Positions 1-11,937 of a DNA stretch of 64,000 bases are shown here, piece by piece. Location: the NCBI GenBank assembly GCA_019633425.1, contig WSUB01000149.1, positions 34,120 through 98,119 of the forward strand, in the 5' to 3' direction. The notes beneath the pieces were generated by a model. The model was not told where the DNA came from. It saw only the letters and a program-made list of their open reading frames with translations, and did not search any database. Origin of the DNA: Tulasnella sp. 424. Taxonomy: Eukaryota > Basidiomycota > Agaricomycetes > Cantharellales > Tulasnellaceae. Position 1 is the stretch's first letter. Each line of letters starts with the position of its first letter. The position numbers were made by a program, and so were the translations under genes.

Positions 1-250
1 TTTGAGGGCAACTAGCCTCGGCTCGGAACCGTCTGGTGGACTCCAGAGTGCTTTGATAACTTTGCCGAAAGAGCCAGTACCTAGGATTGTCTAGATCGAG
101 CAAATGAGTGAGAAAAGGGGTGTGATTGATGGGTTGGGGCATAGGGGAGAGTGGCTGGCTGATGTGTCCTATACTTACCTGGAGCTCATATCGCTTCTTC
201 TTGGCAAACGAGGCTGGCTGTGGGAGGATGGCATCTTTTAGTTTTCCCAT
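1..250 (-). CDS. CaMK-like protein kinase, N-terminal fragment cut by the window edge
   Basis: Two exons are visible on the minus strand: 250-179 (24 codons from ATG, ending at a GTAAGT donor) and 90-1 (30 codons after a CTAG acceptor), in one frame. The N-terminus starts MGKLKDAILPQP and leads into the glycine-rich nucleotide loop GTGSFGKV, followed by VALK, whose lysine would be the ATP-anchoring residue of kinase subdomain II. The short basic lead before the loop resembles fungal calcium/calmodulin-dependent kinases; that subfamily call is inference. The rest of the kinase lies outside the window. The gene is divergent from the small membrane protein at 585, with 334 bases between the two starts. 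Confidence 0.8.
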   Translation of the reverse strand, partial: MGKLKDAILPQPASFAKKKRYELQVSIGHISQPLSPMPQPINHTPFLTHLLDLDNPRYWLFRQSYQSTLESTRRFRAEASCPQ

Positions 251-584
251 CGTATACGAGGATGATTTATTCGCTAAAAATCTGAGCGAGGGGAAGGAGT
301 AGAAGACGAGCGGTTCTCGACGAGAAAAGGTGGCGCGAGGGTGATGAGCTGTCTGTGGAAGGGAGAAGGGTCGCAGGTTTGATAGAAAAACATCTCGTAA
401 GCCGAGTCCCCAGGAGCAAACCAGCCCAAACAACCTTCAAGGAGCCTCCCTGCGACTTGCAACGTCATCAGCGTCAGCACTCCAGGTCCAAGAATGGCTC
501 ATGAGTTCATCACTGTTGGGAGCCATCCACTCGACTCTATCTTCTACCAACCCTCATCGCCCTGATAGTAGCTGAAAACCCACC
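251..584. other. Intergenic, shared divergent promoter
   Basis: This stretch lies between the 5' ends of the kinase (minus) and the small membrane protein (plus). I see no gene and no clear TATA box in it. Confidence 0.5.
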
Positions 585-1006
585 ATGGCAGACAACACAC
601 GACCCGGTCCATTGCCACCCAAAGAGCCTGGCGTTCATCCTGTACCCGCCTTTCTTCGACAATTATTGCTCCATTCTGTTCAGCTAACAGTAATTTCGTT
701 TAGTCTCGCCCAGACCCAGTACGAATGGCTCGACGGTTTGCTAAGAGAGACCCCCAATTATATCCTGTTTGGGCTGTTTCCCTTTGTCACTTCGCAGAAA
801 GGAATGCTGACATGGTGCTTGCTCGATAGCTCTCCATAGCAATAGTTGGAATCATTGGGGTCGGTGCTTGGTTTATGATGTACAAGAAGCCAGCAGAACT
901 TTCGAACCCTGCCGCCGTCGGCGGGCTGCCCCATAGTCCAGAACTAAGCAAGAGCCGGATGGAAGAGTGGAAGTCAGCTTCGAAATCTAAATCCCGAGAG
1001 GGATAA
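585..1006 (+). CDS. Small single-pass membrane protein, 101 aa, possibly mitochondrial
   Basis: Three exons join cleanly: 585-641, 704-775 and 830-1006, with introns of 62 and 54 bases. The joined protein has a proline-rich start (MADNTRPGPLPPKEPG), a basic stretch (ARRFAKRDPQLYP), one hydrophobic helix (IAIVGIIGVGAWFMMY) and a charged tail ending KSKSREG. A basic segment with a D-P-x-x-Y-P motif directly before one membrane helix recalls the NDUFA4/B12D (MLRQ) family of small mitochondrial inner-membrane proteins, but the match is weak. The exon structure is well supported; the function is not assigned. Confidence 0.6.
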
Positions 1007-1442
1007 GGAGGTGAATGCACGTGCAGGAGGTATACCTTTCTAACGGTTGATTCTGACTGATGTTTTGTCCGTCATACGTAGGTCCCCCCTAAAGAAGCTT
1101 TCAAACGATGAACTGCATACCTTTTCTAGTAAATAAACTGCGGCAGCTCCAGCTACCCATTTTAATGTACACAGCTAGCGTACTCCATGCGTATCGAATT
1201 TTGCTCATTTGTTTGGACTACGGTTAGACGCTTAGGCTGACGTCACAACGCGCACTCCGTGGAGTTTACTGCAACGCGACAGAACGGCCTCCGTGCGCCC
1301 TCCACCTTGTTCCCATCTCGGCCACTTTGTACATGTCCACCTCCTCTGCCTTTCCCCCTACCACCCACTTGTTCATACCATGAAGCACGGTATATCCAGC
1401 AGCACAGTTGTGTCTTTCAGACCTATATTACCACCTTGGACA
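1007..1442. other. Intergenic
   Basis: No gene is seen between the small membrane protein and the wax-synthase-like gene, which point the same way. It contains a CRE-type palindrome, listed separately. Confidence 0.5.
1238..1245. promoter_or_regulatory. CRE-type palindrome TGACGTCA
   Basis: A perfect 8-base ATF/CREB-family site lies about 200 bases upstream of the wax-synthase-like start. bZIP factors bind this palindrome in fungi; that it is used here is inference from position only. Confidence 0.35.
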
Positions 1443-3030
1443 ATGCACTCCATCGCCGAGGCTCTTGAGTAAGCAGCTTTTCCTCTCCTTTACACGTTTT
1501 GAGTTGCGTATCGACCTTTCCCGTCTCCCAGGACCGCCTCACGATGGGTGTTTCCACCACAAGAATCTCGCATCCCTGTAACACGTTATAACGTCCTTCA
1601 ATTCGCCGTCCCTCCCCTCACCCTTTACCTCATTCTCTGCTACCTCGTCCGCCGACCAAATACCCAAGCACTCAGACTCGCTTTAACTCCCATCATAGTT
1701 CCATGGCTATGGTGGCTCACGTTTGGACTCGAATGGTTTCCTGCAAGGACCATGGCGTGGAACGTCCCCTTTAGTAAGCCACCGGCACTCTCATCGGCTG
1801 CCCGCTACCTTGAATTTGACCTCATATCTCTTTTTAAAATACAGCAACTACTGGAGTCCTCTTCGTCACTCGAGCAGGAGAATACTGCCTCTCCCCAACT
1901 GGCCGACTTAAACTCACAGAACGTATTCCCGGCGAACATCACGGCCACCTTGATCCAGCTCGTCCATTGTACCTCAAAATATACCACGGCTTTACAGACG
2001 CTCTCGAATTAATCCTCAGTCATCGTGGGATGGGTTGGGACTTTGGTACAGGCGAAGGTCTCCGTTTACCACCCCTCCAAGCTCGCCGCCCTACCGACGA
2101 TCGCGCCGCATGGATCAAGGAGACCGTATTAAAAGACGTAATCAGAAACTATTTAATAGTAGACGCCATTAATACCTGGTGGAGGACAATACCGCAAATA
2201 ACCGACCCATCTCAAACGCCCAACGCGTACAGGGATTTAAGCTTTGTGATGCAATTGCTCGTACCAGCGAGCGTGATGATGGTCGTACGGTCTTACATGT
2301 CCATGTGGTACTCGCTCGCTGGGGTATTGGACGTCGCGATTCTTGCAAGAGAGCCTAGTGAATGGCCTGTTCTGTACGGTGAACCGGTGAGCGGCCTCTG
2401 ATTCTGCAGGCAGTTCGGGTAGAAGCGGCTAAACGGTGACCTGGACAAACCGTACACAGTGGAAGTCGGAATCGCTACACAAGCTCTGGGCTATGGAGTG
2501 GCATCAAGTAAGGCTTCCTAAAATGTCGCGACAGCGGCTCTCCTCTCGCGGTGCCTAACTCGTGTTGCCTCCTTTCCAGCTATCCCGGCGATTGTTCCTC
2601 TCGACTTTAGGCTACCCATTGCGTGCCATCGCAGGCACACCAGGGATGATGCTCGGAGCCTTTGCAGCAAGTGGACTTTATCACAAGTTCGTATATTCTT
2701 CCTTTGGCTCGTTTCCTTCAACTCACATAGCTCACTCACACCTTCCGCAGCCTCATGCTCATTGGCGACGGCCAGCCAGGGTACGACCTCCCAACAAATT
2801 CGTTCTTCCTCCTCCAAGCAGTAGGACTCGTCATCGAACGGCTCTTCCGCCAAATCACAGGGCGGAAAGTCGGTGGCTGGATCGGGAACCTCTGGGTGGT
2901 CGTGTTTATCGTTGCAACGATCCAGCCCATGGCAAAGTTGTGGTTGGAAAGAGGTTATTTAGAGACGAGTCCTATACCGGCGAGTTGGAGTTTCGTAGAA
3001 CGGGTTGTCGGACTTGCAAGGATGATTTGA
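1443..3030 (+). CDS. Wax-synthase-like membrane-bound O-acyltransferase, 414 aa
   Basis: Six exons: 1443-1468, 1532-1773, 1845-2386, 2460-2507, 2580-2686 and 2751-3030. The start was chosen because the tiny first exon (MHSIAEAL) splices in frame to the second and supplies the only upstream ATG. The N-terminal half has several hydrophobic helices. The family hallmark is assembled across exons 4-6: a W-x-x-x-S-L-x-x-L-W-x-x-x-W-H-Q segment, then SRRLFLSTLGYPL and SGLYHN; the histidine in SGLYH is the expected catalytic residue of MBOAT/wax synthases. Many fungal members of this family acylate terpenoids or alcohols in the ER membrane. No terpene cyclase or P450 lies nearby, so the substrate cannot be inferred. 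Confidence 0.8.
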
Positions 3031-3315
3031 ATTTGGGATACGGTGTACGTTTATCTTATGGCGAAGCGAAGTACCGCTCGAAGTACACAATAAAGCTGGA
3101 CCTGTTGTACGATGTATTGTGCGTATTTCGGAATAGACATAAATATCCGACAGGAAAGCGATATGAGAGAGCACTATAAGAAGCAAAAAGGAGAAGAAAA
3201 CAAGGAAACGCCACGAGTTTCAGACCACAGAGAGGTTCAACAGTGCTTACAACAAGTTCACACCACCGACAATCTGCAAGAAAAAAACAACCTCCAAGCT
3301 CCGATATACAAGACC

Positions 3316-5748
3316 TTATATCTTCGGCGGGGACTCGGAGAAGCTAACCGCTCCATATCCATTTCCATTCGCACCAACATAATCCTCAGCCTCTCCATTC
3401 GCGGCCATCGAAGCCTTGGGCGTACTAGACGTAGACCCTGCATCGCTTTCATGTATCGGGCTCAACAACCTCGTCTGTTCGTTCACCTCGCTAGCTTTCA
3501 GCGGTCCCGCAGCGGGCTGCCTTGGCGTACCGGGTGACGAAGCCGTCCCAGCGGTGTTCGATGAGTCCGACATCCGCCGCTTGAAGTTTTCCCGTTCGAC
3601 GATTCCGCGCATGATCGCTGCCGTGCTTTGACGTTTCGCGCGGCGTTTCGTGTGCATGTCTTCGTACACGTCGGTTTCGTCGACGATTTCTTCGGAGATG
3701 ATTTCTTCGATGATGTCTATCGTCCGCGTCGGTGTCGTCGTTCGAAGGGGGGAGAAAAAAGGTAAAAAGAAAGGGAAGAAAGAGGAAAAGGTCGACGACA
3801 TTAGACCTGTTCCCCCTCTTATCCTGATCTAAATCGTACCTTCTAATGTGACAACACCCAACGCTCCACCATATTGACCTGGCGTCTTGCTGATGAGCAG
3901 AAGATGTGACCGTCCGGTTTGGCTATCAAACCAAGCCTAATCAGTCCAACTGTCGTCTTCTCCTTCTCCCTTAACGTCTCCGTTAGGACTCACAAGTAAT
4001 CTAAAGCCTGGAAGCAACTAATGGTCGGTTTGGCTTCAGGTAAGACCGTCAACTTGAACTCTCCAACACGCTTCGGTTGAGAAGGGTCGTATAGTAGGAG
4101 CTTCTTGACGAGTAAGAATCCGCGGAATGATAGAGGGTGATTCGGCTCGTGTACTGGGAAGCGGGAATATCCGCTTGATAAGCTGCGAGTATGGAGAAAA
4201 GAGTGGTCGGGACGGGAGGGGTGTGTACATGATGCCGTCTTTAGTGCACCCGTTTCACCATCCTCGAGTGCCAACTAGAGAATAAGGACGTACATCTTGT
4301 CCACCATTGGGTGGTCCAGCCATTGATCCGCGCTCAAGGTGACAACGTCCTATGAGAGGGGAAATCAAGACTCCATGAGCCCAAAGTGAACATTCGCTGC
4401 GACATTGGATTCAACCCTACCTCCATAGGCGTCATGATATCCGCAACCTTCTTCTCACTCAAACTCAAAACACCATTCAAAATACCGATTTCCTCGTCCG
4501 TCAACGGCAAAGGACTCTCGTCCGTCGGGCTCATGTAGGTGCTGACATTTGTATTTCGGTGGAATTGCAGGAAGGACTTGAGTTCGGCTTTTTTGTACGT
4601 CGTTGGACCTTCTTTGCCTAACGCCCAGTCGAGTAACTTGGCTATTGGGTAGGCGATGGGACTGAGGATGTACATGAGGCCGAGGACGGGCTTGGCGCTC
4701 CTGGCTCCGATTGTGAGACCGTATTTGGCACATACTACGTAGTATCAAGGGGAGTTCAGCGGGTGGTCCCTCGAAACGCGTGTTCCGCTATCGGCGTCGG
4801 CCTCACCTGCTTGCGGAATAATTCTATCATCGTCGGGTTAGAACAAAAGTGGATGATTAGCATTTTCTCTTTGGAAGCGGTGTATGAAACGCCGAAGAGG
4901 GGTAGCATCTCTTTTGTGCAAAGGTTCACTCACTCTCTGTGGAAAATGAAAAGCGCTCGGCAGGTCAGCCAAGAGTAAACCACATAAAAAAGTAAAGCCA
5001 CTTGCCCGAAGACGACGATGGTTCCAGTTGAGATGAGAATGGCTGCGATACCGCCACCGATCTGAGATGAGCAAGTAAGTCGGGTGAGCCCAAACAAGGC
5101 AAGAGGAGCCTCGACGCACCGCGCTGTCGAGGAAGATTGGCAGAGATTCGTTGACGATCTAAAGGTGCCTTCGATGAGCTGAGCTCCAATGCTGCTTATG
5201 CTTCTGTATACATACGACATTGCACAGAAGGAGCGTCTGTAGTTAAAAATGGAATTTCGTCGTCATCAGGAATTGCTTGGCCGAGAAGGTTCGGTGGGGA
5301 AATATCGCGCTCCGAACGCGGTACTCACGACGAGGACCCAGTGCTTTCCTTTCCTCATCAACCTCAACACGACTTTGGCATTCGCTCTTTCAGTTGGGTC
5401 ATCGGCTGCGTTGGCGAGGACTTGCAAGTGGAGAGGGTCCAATCCCATCAAGCCGATTGTCAGTCTAGAATGGCATTTTCATCAATCGGAGAAGGCAGGC
5501 ACAGGTGTCAGTGACGCCACAGCCTCTCAGACCGAAAGCGATTGATATACTAACCCAGCAAAGGCACCTCCCAGTAGCACCAGGACGGCTGATAGACCGA
5601 GCTTGAGGAAGAATCCCTCCGAGCCGATCGGTTCTTCTGGTGCGTCTCCATCCTTGGCCATGAGCTTCACCATCTTTGATGTGGTTGGGATCGCAACTGC
5701 GAAAGCGACATTGTAGAGGAGAGCGAGTGCAGAGGATACGCCCAGCAT
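3316..5748 (-). CDS. CNNM/Mam3-type DUF21-CBS membrane protein
   Basis: Eleven short exons on the minus strand give a protein of about 520 aa. In order: an N-terminal helix ([16 protein letters not shown]), the DUF21 signature [17 protein letters not shown] with the next helices ([40 protein letters not shown]), the juxtamembrane helix before [12 protein letters not shown], then a CBS pair from [20 protein letters not shown] and VADIMTPME to [11 protein letters not shown] and [17 protein letters not shown]. The tail of about 150 residues is polar and low in complexity. CNNM proteins regulate divalent-metal, especially magnesium, transport; yeast Mam3 sits in the vacuole membrane. Stop is at 3316. 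The gene diverges from the protease at 6232. Confidence 0.85.
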
Positions 5749-6231
5749 GTGGACACTTGAGAGAGAGCGAGTCGAAAAATATGACTTTGAAGTGAAATTG
5801 AAAGTGTCGAGTGGAAGAGAGACGGAAGGAGATGGGAAGAAATGTTGTGTTTATTTGGTAGCGTCAGTGTTACGCACGTTGGACCCCTTCCTCTCCGTAT
5901 CATCGGTAACTGTTAACGACCTTCAGCCGACGTTATTATCTCCAGATTACGAACAATCTTTCACCATCCTCACCTCATGACCATCCAGCATGTGCTTCAA
6001 GTCGAGGGTCGCATCGTTTAACCCTAGGAAATTTGGACTCGGGACGTTCAACCAACAACCTCACCAGCGGGACCACTTTGACGCTCTCTTCTGGATGGGA
6101 TGGAATTTGCCTCCGAGCTGAATAACAGCGACCGTCGTCTCCCGTTCCTTCCATTCAACCCACTACCAGCTTTATAACCTCGAAGACCATGCCAAAGGTT
6201 CACCCAAGGACGACAAGCAAGGCAGTCAGCC
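5749..6231. promoter_or_regulatory. Divergent promoter region with a TATA box for the protease
   Basis: This lies between the 5' ends of the CNNM-like gene and the aspartic protease. TATAA at 6173-6177 stands about 55 bases before the protease ATG. A C+T-rich patch precedes it. No coding sequence is seen. Confidence 0.5.
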
Positions 6232-8068
6232 ATGAAATTATCTTGGACCCTCACCCCCGCCACCATCGTCACTCTCGCTGCAGCGACTGCAGACGCCCGG
6301 GCGCTCACTACGGCCCCGAGAAAGGCCTTGGTTCCACTCAACCATGATCCGACGTTTGACGCTCTCCCAGTATCAAGGATACTAAACCGCGTGCTCAGCC
6401 GATGGGGAATCCCAACGAAACTCGACCTCAGTCTTCCGCTCCTCTCACCAGGAAAGCAGACCAACAAAGCGGTTCAAGGGCACAAGAAACAGCGGAACCA
6501 CCGCAGACTTCTTGGATTACAGTCTGTAGGAGGGCTGATTGGCGGGCTTACCAGTCCGATATCGAATTTCCTCACCAACGTTATCGTCGACCCGCTCTTC
6601 GGGTCCAATGTCGTTAAAGCGCGGAGTGACAACAGAGACTTCGAGGTGCGGCGCTTTCTTTGTTTCATTTTAGAAGAAACGGCATCTGACCAGATACTTA
6701 CCAGTGGTACGGAACACTTTCATTTGGCAATCCACCCCAAGAAATCAAGCTCAATTTCGACACTGGTACGGTCCTCATTCTTAAATCACCCTTGCCGATT
6801 CGGCCCAGCACTCACACCTTACTTCCCTTACAATCAGGCTCCTCCGACCTTTTTCTCTTCGCACCGACCTGCACATCTTGCTCACTCTCCAACCACACTG
6901 CCTACGTTCCATCTAAATCCAAAACCTACCGCAACTCCACCAACCCAAGCCCCAACTCCTGGACGATAGGATATGGAGACGGTGCAGGAGCTTCAGGATA
7001 TACGTCCTTCGACACCACCTTCATCGCATCGTCCAACACGCCCGACGAGGGGATGCAATTGGACAACTTCCTCTTCGCCCTTGCGACGTCGGTTTCGTCT
7101 TCCTCATGGACAACATCCGAAACTTCCGGTCTGGTAGGACTCGCTCAAGATCGACTCTCTACGATATCAAATGGCAGAACGATCTTTTCGACGCTCGTAT
7201 CTGAACGAAAGCCCGAGAGGGACCTTCTTGGTATTCGATTAGTCAAGAAGGAGCACGGAGACGCGCACGATGTTGGAGAGACGGATCACGGTGGAGGAGG
7301 TGCATACGCCTTTGGTTTTGTCGAGGAACAATGGATCGTTGGTGGTGAAGCTGGGTTGACTTGGGTCGACGTCACGAGCAGCAATTACTGGTGAGCTAAG
7401 CCGTTCCGGAGCGCTGGTCCGAGAGATTGACCAGGTGACTCTGGTAACAGGGGTTTTCCAATGGACGATGTTCAAATGAGAGGAGAGTCTGCTCTGGACA
7501 ATAAGACTCCTCGCCGAGCAATCCTAGACACCGGGGTAAGTTGGAACCGAGACCCGCTTCTGAACCGCGCTTGCTAAGACTGGTCTCCTTTCTATCCTAG
7601 ACCTCGCTCATCATCACCAGCACAGCACTCGCCGCATCTATTCACGCTCACATTCCAGACGCTTACCAGTCCCAGTCTGGTGGCGTGTGGATTATCCCGT
7701 GTAACCAACCTGGAGGCCCTGGCTCTTCCTCATCGTCAACCCCAAATTTCACCAATGATCCTGTCAATCCAAACGTTTTCTTCACGATCGCTGGGCGACG
7801 CTTCGGCGTCCCGCTTCAAGACCTCGCTTGGAAACCCCTGGACAGCGATGGAGTATGGTGTGTTTCTGGAGTGCAGGTGCGTGTTCCGTACGCTTCGCTG
7901 GGATCCCTTAACTGAGTTGAGGGTTTACAGGGCGGCATGGAAGATTTTACAATATTGGGTGCCATGTTCATCAAGAACCATTATGTTGCGCTGAGGTACA
8001 ACGATGGAGAGGGAGCCTCACTCTCGGTGGGGATTGGAGACCGGGTGGACGTAGAGGTGATGGCTTGA
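6232..8068 (+). CDS. Secreted A1-family aspartic protease, 508 aa
   Basis: Six exons: 6232-6645, 6705-6765, 6838-7390, 7451-7535, 7601-7876 and 7931-8068. A signal peptide (MKLSWTLTPATIVTLAAATADA) is followed by a propeptide of about 120 residues rich in basic residues. The mature domain starts near WYGTLSFGNPPQEI. Both catalytic aspartates are present: NFDTGSSDLF, split by intron 2, and AILDTGTSLI, split by intron 4. Intron positions next to the DTG triplets are shared by many fungal pepsin-like genes. CTSC and a late Cys pair (PCN...WCVSG) fit the usual disulfides. The last exon holds the conserved ILGAMFIKNHYVALRY. It is probably extracellular or vacuolar; no GPI tail is seen. Confidence 0.88.
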
Positions 8069-8240
8069 AGCACGAAAAGAAGCGGTTTCAAAGTTTGGGC
8101 TCCCCTTTTTCTTTCATTATCGATCTTTATTTTGTGGTACTTCCTTGGTCATTTGGTTTGTTCTTGGGTATCCTTTGCGACACGGGATACGGGGCTTAAT
8201 AATGCGTAGAGATATATAAACTTAGCGCTTCGATTACAAG

Positions 8241-8660
8241 TTACTGTCTAGCACCGCGTGCTTGGGCTTCTTTTATCTTCGCTTCGATGATCTCGCGCTC
8301 TTTTAGGAGAGCCTGGGCTTCGGAGAGCTCATCTCTGAGGACACAGCGAGGGGTCAAAAGTCGATCAGCTGCCATTTGACTTACACATTCTTTCCAACGA
8401 TAAACTCACTCGCTCAGGGGAGGAAGCTCTACTATAGCTTCATTCTGCCTTGGCTGGGAAGGTGAATCTGAAAAATAAGCTTGTCGGATTTGTGCACCGG
8501 CGTAAATGGAAGCTGAACGTCCGGGGGTCCAGGAGCGTTAGCTACAATTTTTCTCGACCAAGCAACTCCAGTTCATAGACGAACCTGGGACGAGAAACGT
8601 TGCTATTCCGGCGATGAAGAGTTGCCTTGGATTCGCCCTTCGAGGCGCGGTGCCGCTCAT
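8241..8660 (-). CDS. Small one-helix protein with a C-terminal coiled coil, 90 aa
   Basis: Three exons on the minus strand: 8660-8585, 8512-8410 and 8334-8241, with introns of 72 and 75 bases. The protein starts MSGTAPRRANPRQ, has one hydrophobic helix (LFIAGIATFLVPASIYAGA) and ends in a charged helical stretch (SEAQALLKEREIIEAKIKE) before ARGARQ. A basic N-terminus, one helix and a short coiled coil are common in small mitochondrial inner-membrane proteins, but I do not recognise the family. Its start lies 112 bases from the TRM2 start on the other strand, so the two share a promoter. Confidence 0.6.
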
Positions 8661-8772
8661 TCGAGATTGGTCGTTGGGTGGTAGAAAAACAGAACACGTT
8701 GATGATCTAAGCGGAGCAAACACATCACACCTTCTCCTCTCCCGAAAATACGCAAAAACAAACGGACCCAGT

Positions 8773-10995
8773 ATGATTCGTCAGTTGACCTCGAGGCGAC
8801 TCAGTCTATCGTTAACTCCATTTCTCCGAGTATCTCCTTCCTCGCAAGTTTGCACTCACTCGACGAACTACCGCTTGCGACACAAATCCTCTGGTCCTTC
8901 GAATTCCTTCCAAAATACTGTCAACGCTTCCAGAGTCATGGACCTAGATACCGACGTTGGGACGACCAATCGACCACGATCATCATCCGGAACTCCACCA
9001 CCAGCCAAGAAAGCTCGGTTGGCCGAAGAAAACGGCAGCGGAGACGAAGCAGCAGCAGCAGCAGCAGGTCCTTCTTCCGCACCCAGCACCGTCAAGAGCG
9101 GCGGCAACCAAGGCCAAAAGGGCAAAGGGAAGAAGAAGCGCAAAATCCGTCGACCACCTCCACCTGAACCGGGCACATCCGAGGATGTCATTTTACGAGA
9201 TGTCATCGAGTTGCTGGGTGGCGAGGAAGCTGTGAAAGTACTTGCGGCAGCGGGAAAGGATTGGGAGAGTCCGTTGGAGAAAGGCCAGGTTTTGGAAGTC
9301 GTCGTTGAAGAATTGAGTTCCAACGGTTCGTCTCCCGCTACGTGTCGTCGAATTTGGACATTCGATGAATTTATCTGTTCTCGTTGCTTGTACAGGAGAA
9401 GCAATCGCTCGGGTGCCTTCAACCGTCTCGCCGAATCCGTGGGCGATTCTCGTTCCGTTCGCATTGCCTGGCGAAACGGTCCGAGTAAGGGTGTATGCAA
9501 ACGTCAGACTGCATTCCCTTGCCGACCTCGTGGAAGTAGTCATACCGAACGAAGAAATGAGGGATAATAGTCTTGTGCGTTGTCAATATTTTGGGACTTG
9601 TGCAGGATGTCAGTATCAGGTACGGACGAATGTTCTGGTGCTGTGCAGGCATTGACTGATCAGAGTGGACCATGAAGATGTTATCCTATGATACGCAATT
9701 GCAACTTAAACAACGTGTCGTCGAAAAGGCGTACAAGAATTTCTCCGGTGAGGATGCTGTCCGTCGTTTAAACCACGGTCACTGACTCTTATCTCGTACA
9801 GGCCTTCCACCCTCGCTAGTTCCGTCAATCCTTCCAACGATTGCATCCCCAAAGACTTACGGCTATCGAACCAAAATAACCCCTCACTTCGACTTGCCAC
9901 CCATGGCCAAGCGGAAAGAGAGCGACGATCCAAAGAAACTCGCTATCGGCTTCGGTGAGAAGGGTCGAAGAAAGGTCATGGACATCGAAGAATGCGTGAT
10001 TGCTACGCCCGTGTTGAATCAGGCTTTACCGGGAATCAGGGAGAATGTTCGAGGGTTCGTGACTCTGAATCTTCCTTCTTTTTCGTGGGCATTTTGAATC
10101 TGACATTCGCTTCAGCAAACTGCATACGTATAAACGAGGAGCGACTCTTCTACTCCGGGATTCGTTCCAGAGACCTGAGAGCGACGAACCAGCCGCTGTC
10201 CCCATCGACACCGCCCCAAATCCTCCTCAAGCAGACCCACAGGTTCCATTGGACGCTATATCCGTCGAACCGCCCACCGCCACGACGTCTGAGCAAGACG
10301 GTGAAGCCCACGTCTGTATCACCGACTACAAAGCAACCGTTCGAGAACGCGTCGGGGATACAGTGTTCGAATTCCCCGCCGGGTCGTTCTTCCAGAACAA
10401 CAGCTCGGTGTTGTCCCCGCTGGTGGAATACGTTCGAAGCGCAATTTTCGATAGTACTTCAACGCCATCTTCATTAACCCACCTTGTCGACACGTACTGC
10501 GGATCCGGACTTTTCGCTATCTCCCTGGCCCCTCATTTCGAGCACGTAGCGGGTGTCGAAATATCTCAAGAATCCATCGCCTCTGCGAAGCATAACGCCG
10601 CATTAAACAACCTCCCTCCTCCTTCCACCTCATCCACTCCCGCCATCCGAACGAAATCATTAACCTTCCTCGCTGGGAAATCCGAAACCATTTTCTCATC
10701 CGTCTCAGACTTCCCCTCACAAAACACGGTGATCATCATCGACCCGCCACGAAAGGGCTGCGACAAGCTTTTCCTACAACAACTGGTCGCTTTCAAACCC
10801 GCCAAGCTCGTCTACGTGAGCTGCAATGTTCACACCCAGGCGAGGGACTTAGGCATGTTGGTCGAGTTGATGAAGGAGGTTGGGGAGGGCAAGGAGACGT
10901 ATGTGATTGAGAGTCTGAGAGGGTTCGATTTATTCCCTCAAACGGCTCATGTGGAGTCTGTCGCGGTGTTGAGACTTGTACAGGTAGAAGCGTAA
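8773..10995 (+). CDS. TRM2: tRNA (uracil-5-)-methyltransferase Trm2-like
   Basis: This SAM-dependent enzyme of the TrmA/RumA superfamily makes 5-methyluridine at position 54 of tRNA. The N-terminal 55 residues are rich in R, S and T with few acids, like a mitochondrial presequence. A second ATG at 8938 (MDLDTDVG) would skip it. A poly-Ala run from CAG-type repeats and a Lys-rich linker (KGKGKKKRKIRR) follow, then a TRAM-like fold (GEAIARV...ALPGETVRVRV), a Cys cluster CQYFGTCAGC, the SAM site VDTYCGSGLFAISLAP, IIIDPPRKGCD and the catalytic-Cys segment YVSCNVHTQARDL. Introns occur near 9327, 9620, 9748 and 10055. Its 3' end, from 10,627, is duplicated downstream as a pseudogene. Confidence 0.88.
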
Positions 10996-11937
10996 GGGCG
11001 GTATTGGACCTACTGTAGTATACCTACTTTAGTATTTGTGGGCATCCTCTTGAAACCAAGAGACCTGTCGTGCCATTCTCCTGCTCCCGGTAGCCTCGAG
11101 CGACCTCAACCGGAGCATCAGCTATACAGCATTCACCTATGACGTTGCTGACTGGATCCTGCCTATCTTCGACCGTTTACCCGAGGCGTGAGATATGCGG
11201 CGTCTTGGCGTTGGAACTCAACGTCGACTCTCTGCTAAACGTCGGAGCCGAAAGGTCTCGCAAATCGCTCCAACTGGATCAAGTCGTCTTCTTCCCTGTG
11301 GATATATCCCACGAACGTTGAAGATCAGCAGCACGCACAGCACACGGACCATTCACCATATTTATCATCGCGCCCGATACCGAAACTTCCTCGGGATGTC
11401 CGATTGCGCGTTATATGTGTCCCTTCGATTTCTTGCCAAGCGTTTGCAGCTTCACCGACGACGCCAAATGTGCAATTCGGGCCCGACGATTGCCCGTCGG
11501 AGGACACGGCGCGGTTCTGTCTCGTAGACCCGCTTGTCGACTGATTGGCGACGAAGGTTTGTTCATAATATTGATGAGTGCTGCAATGGATAATCTGCCT
11601 CGCGCCATAGCTCAGCCAACCTTTCGCGCACTTCCATGCGCTCGTTTGATTGGTGCTCCACCTTCGCCAAGGTCGGGTTAACCCACTTCGACCTCGCCAT
11701 GTTGGTGCTCGACCCCAAGAGCCTTCGCACCAGTGTCCAACTGGACTGAGATCCGTCAACTAACTTCGGCAGACGCGTCTGATATTTCTTGCGACAATTC
11801 TGCAGCCTTGGGCTTAAGCGTGCGCAACAGAACGCTTCCGAAAATAGTCGCTGCCCAATAAATAGACATCAGTCGATGTCCCGATAGCTCAACAGACTTG
11901 CCTCCCCCTACCTCTTGAATCTTGAAAAGTCTTTAAC
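10996..11937. other. Intergenic, AA9-1 promoter side
   Basis: No gene is seen. The sequence is repeated with scattered changes at about 13,470-14,317. A TATA-like AATAAATA stands near 11,857, about 80 bases before the AA9-1 ATG, and is preserved before AA9-2. Confidence 0.5.

Noticed and set aside
9040..9070. CAG/GCA trinucleotide run
   Set aside because: It codes for a poly-Ala stretch within the disordered linker of TRM2; simple slippage explains it.
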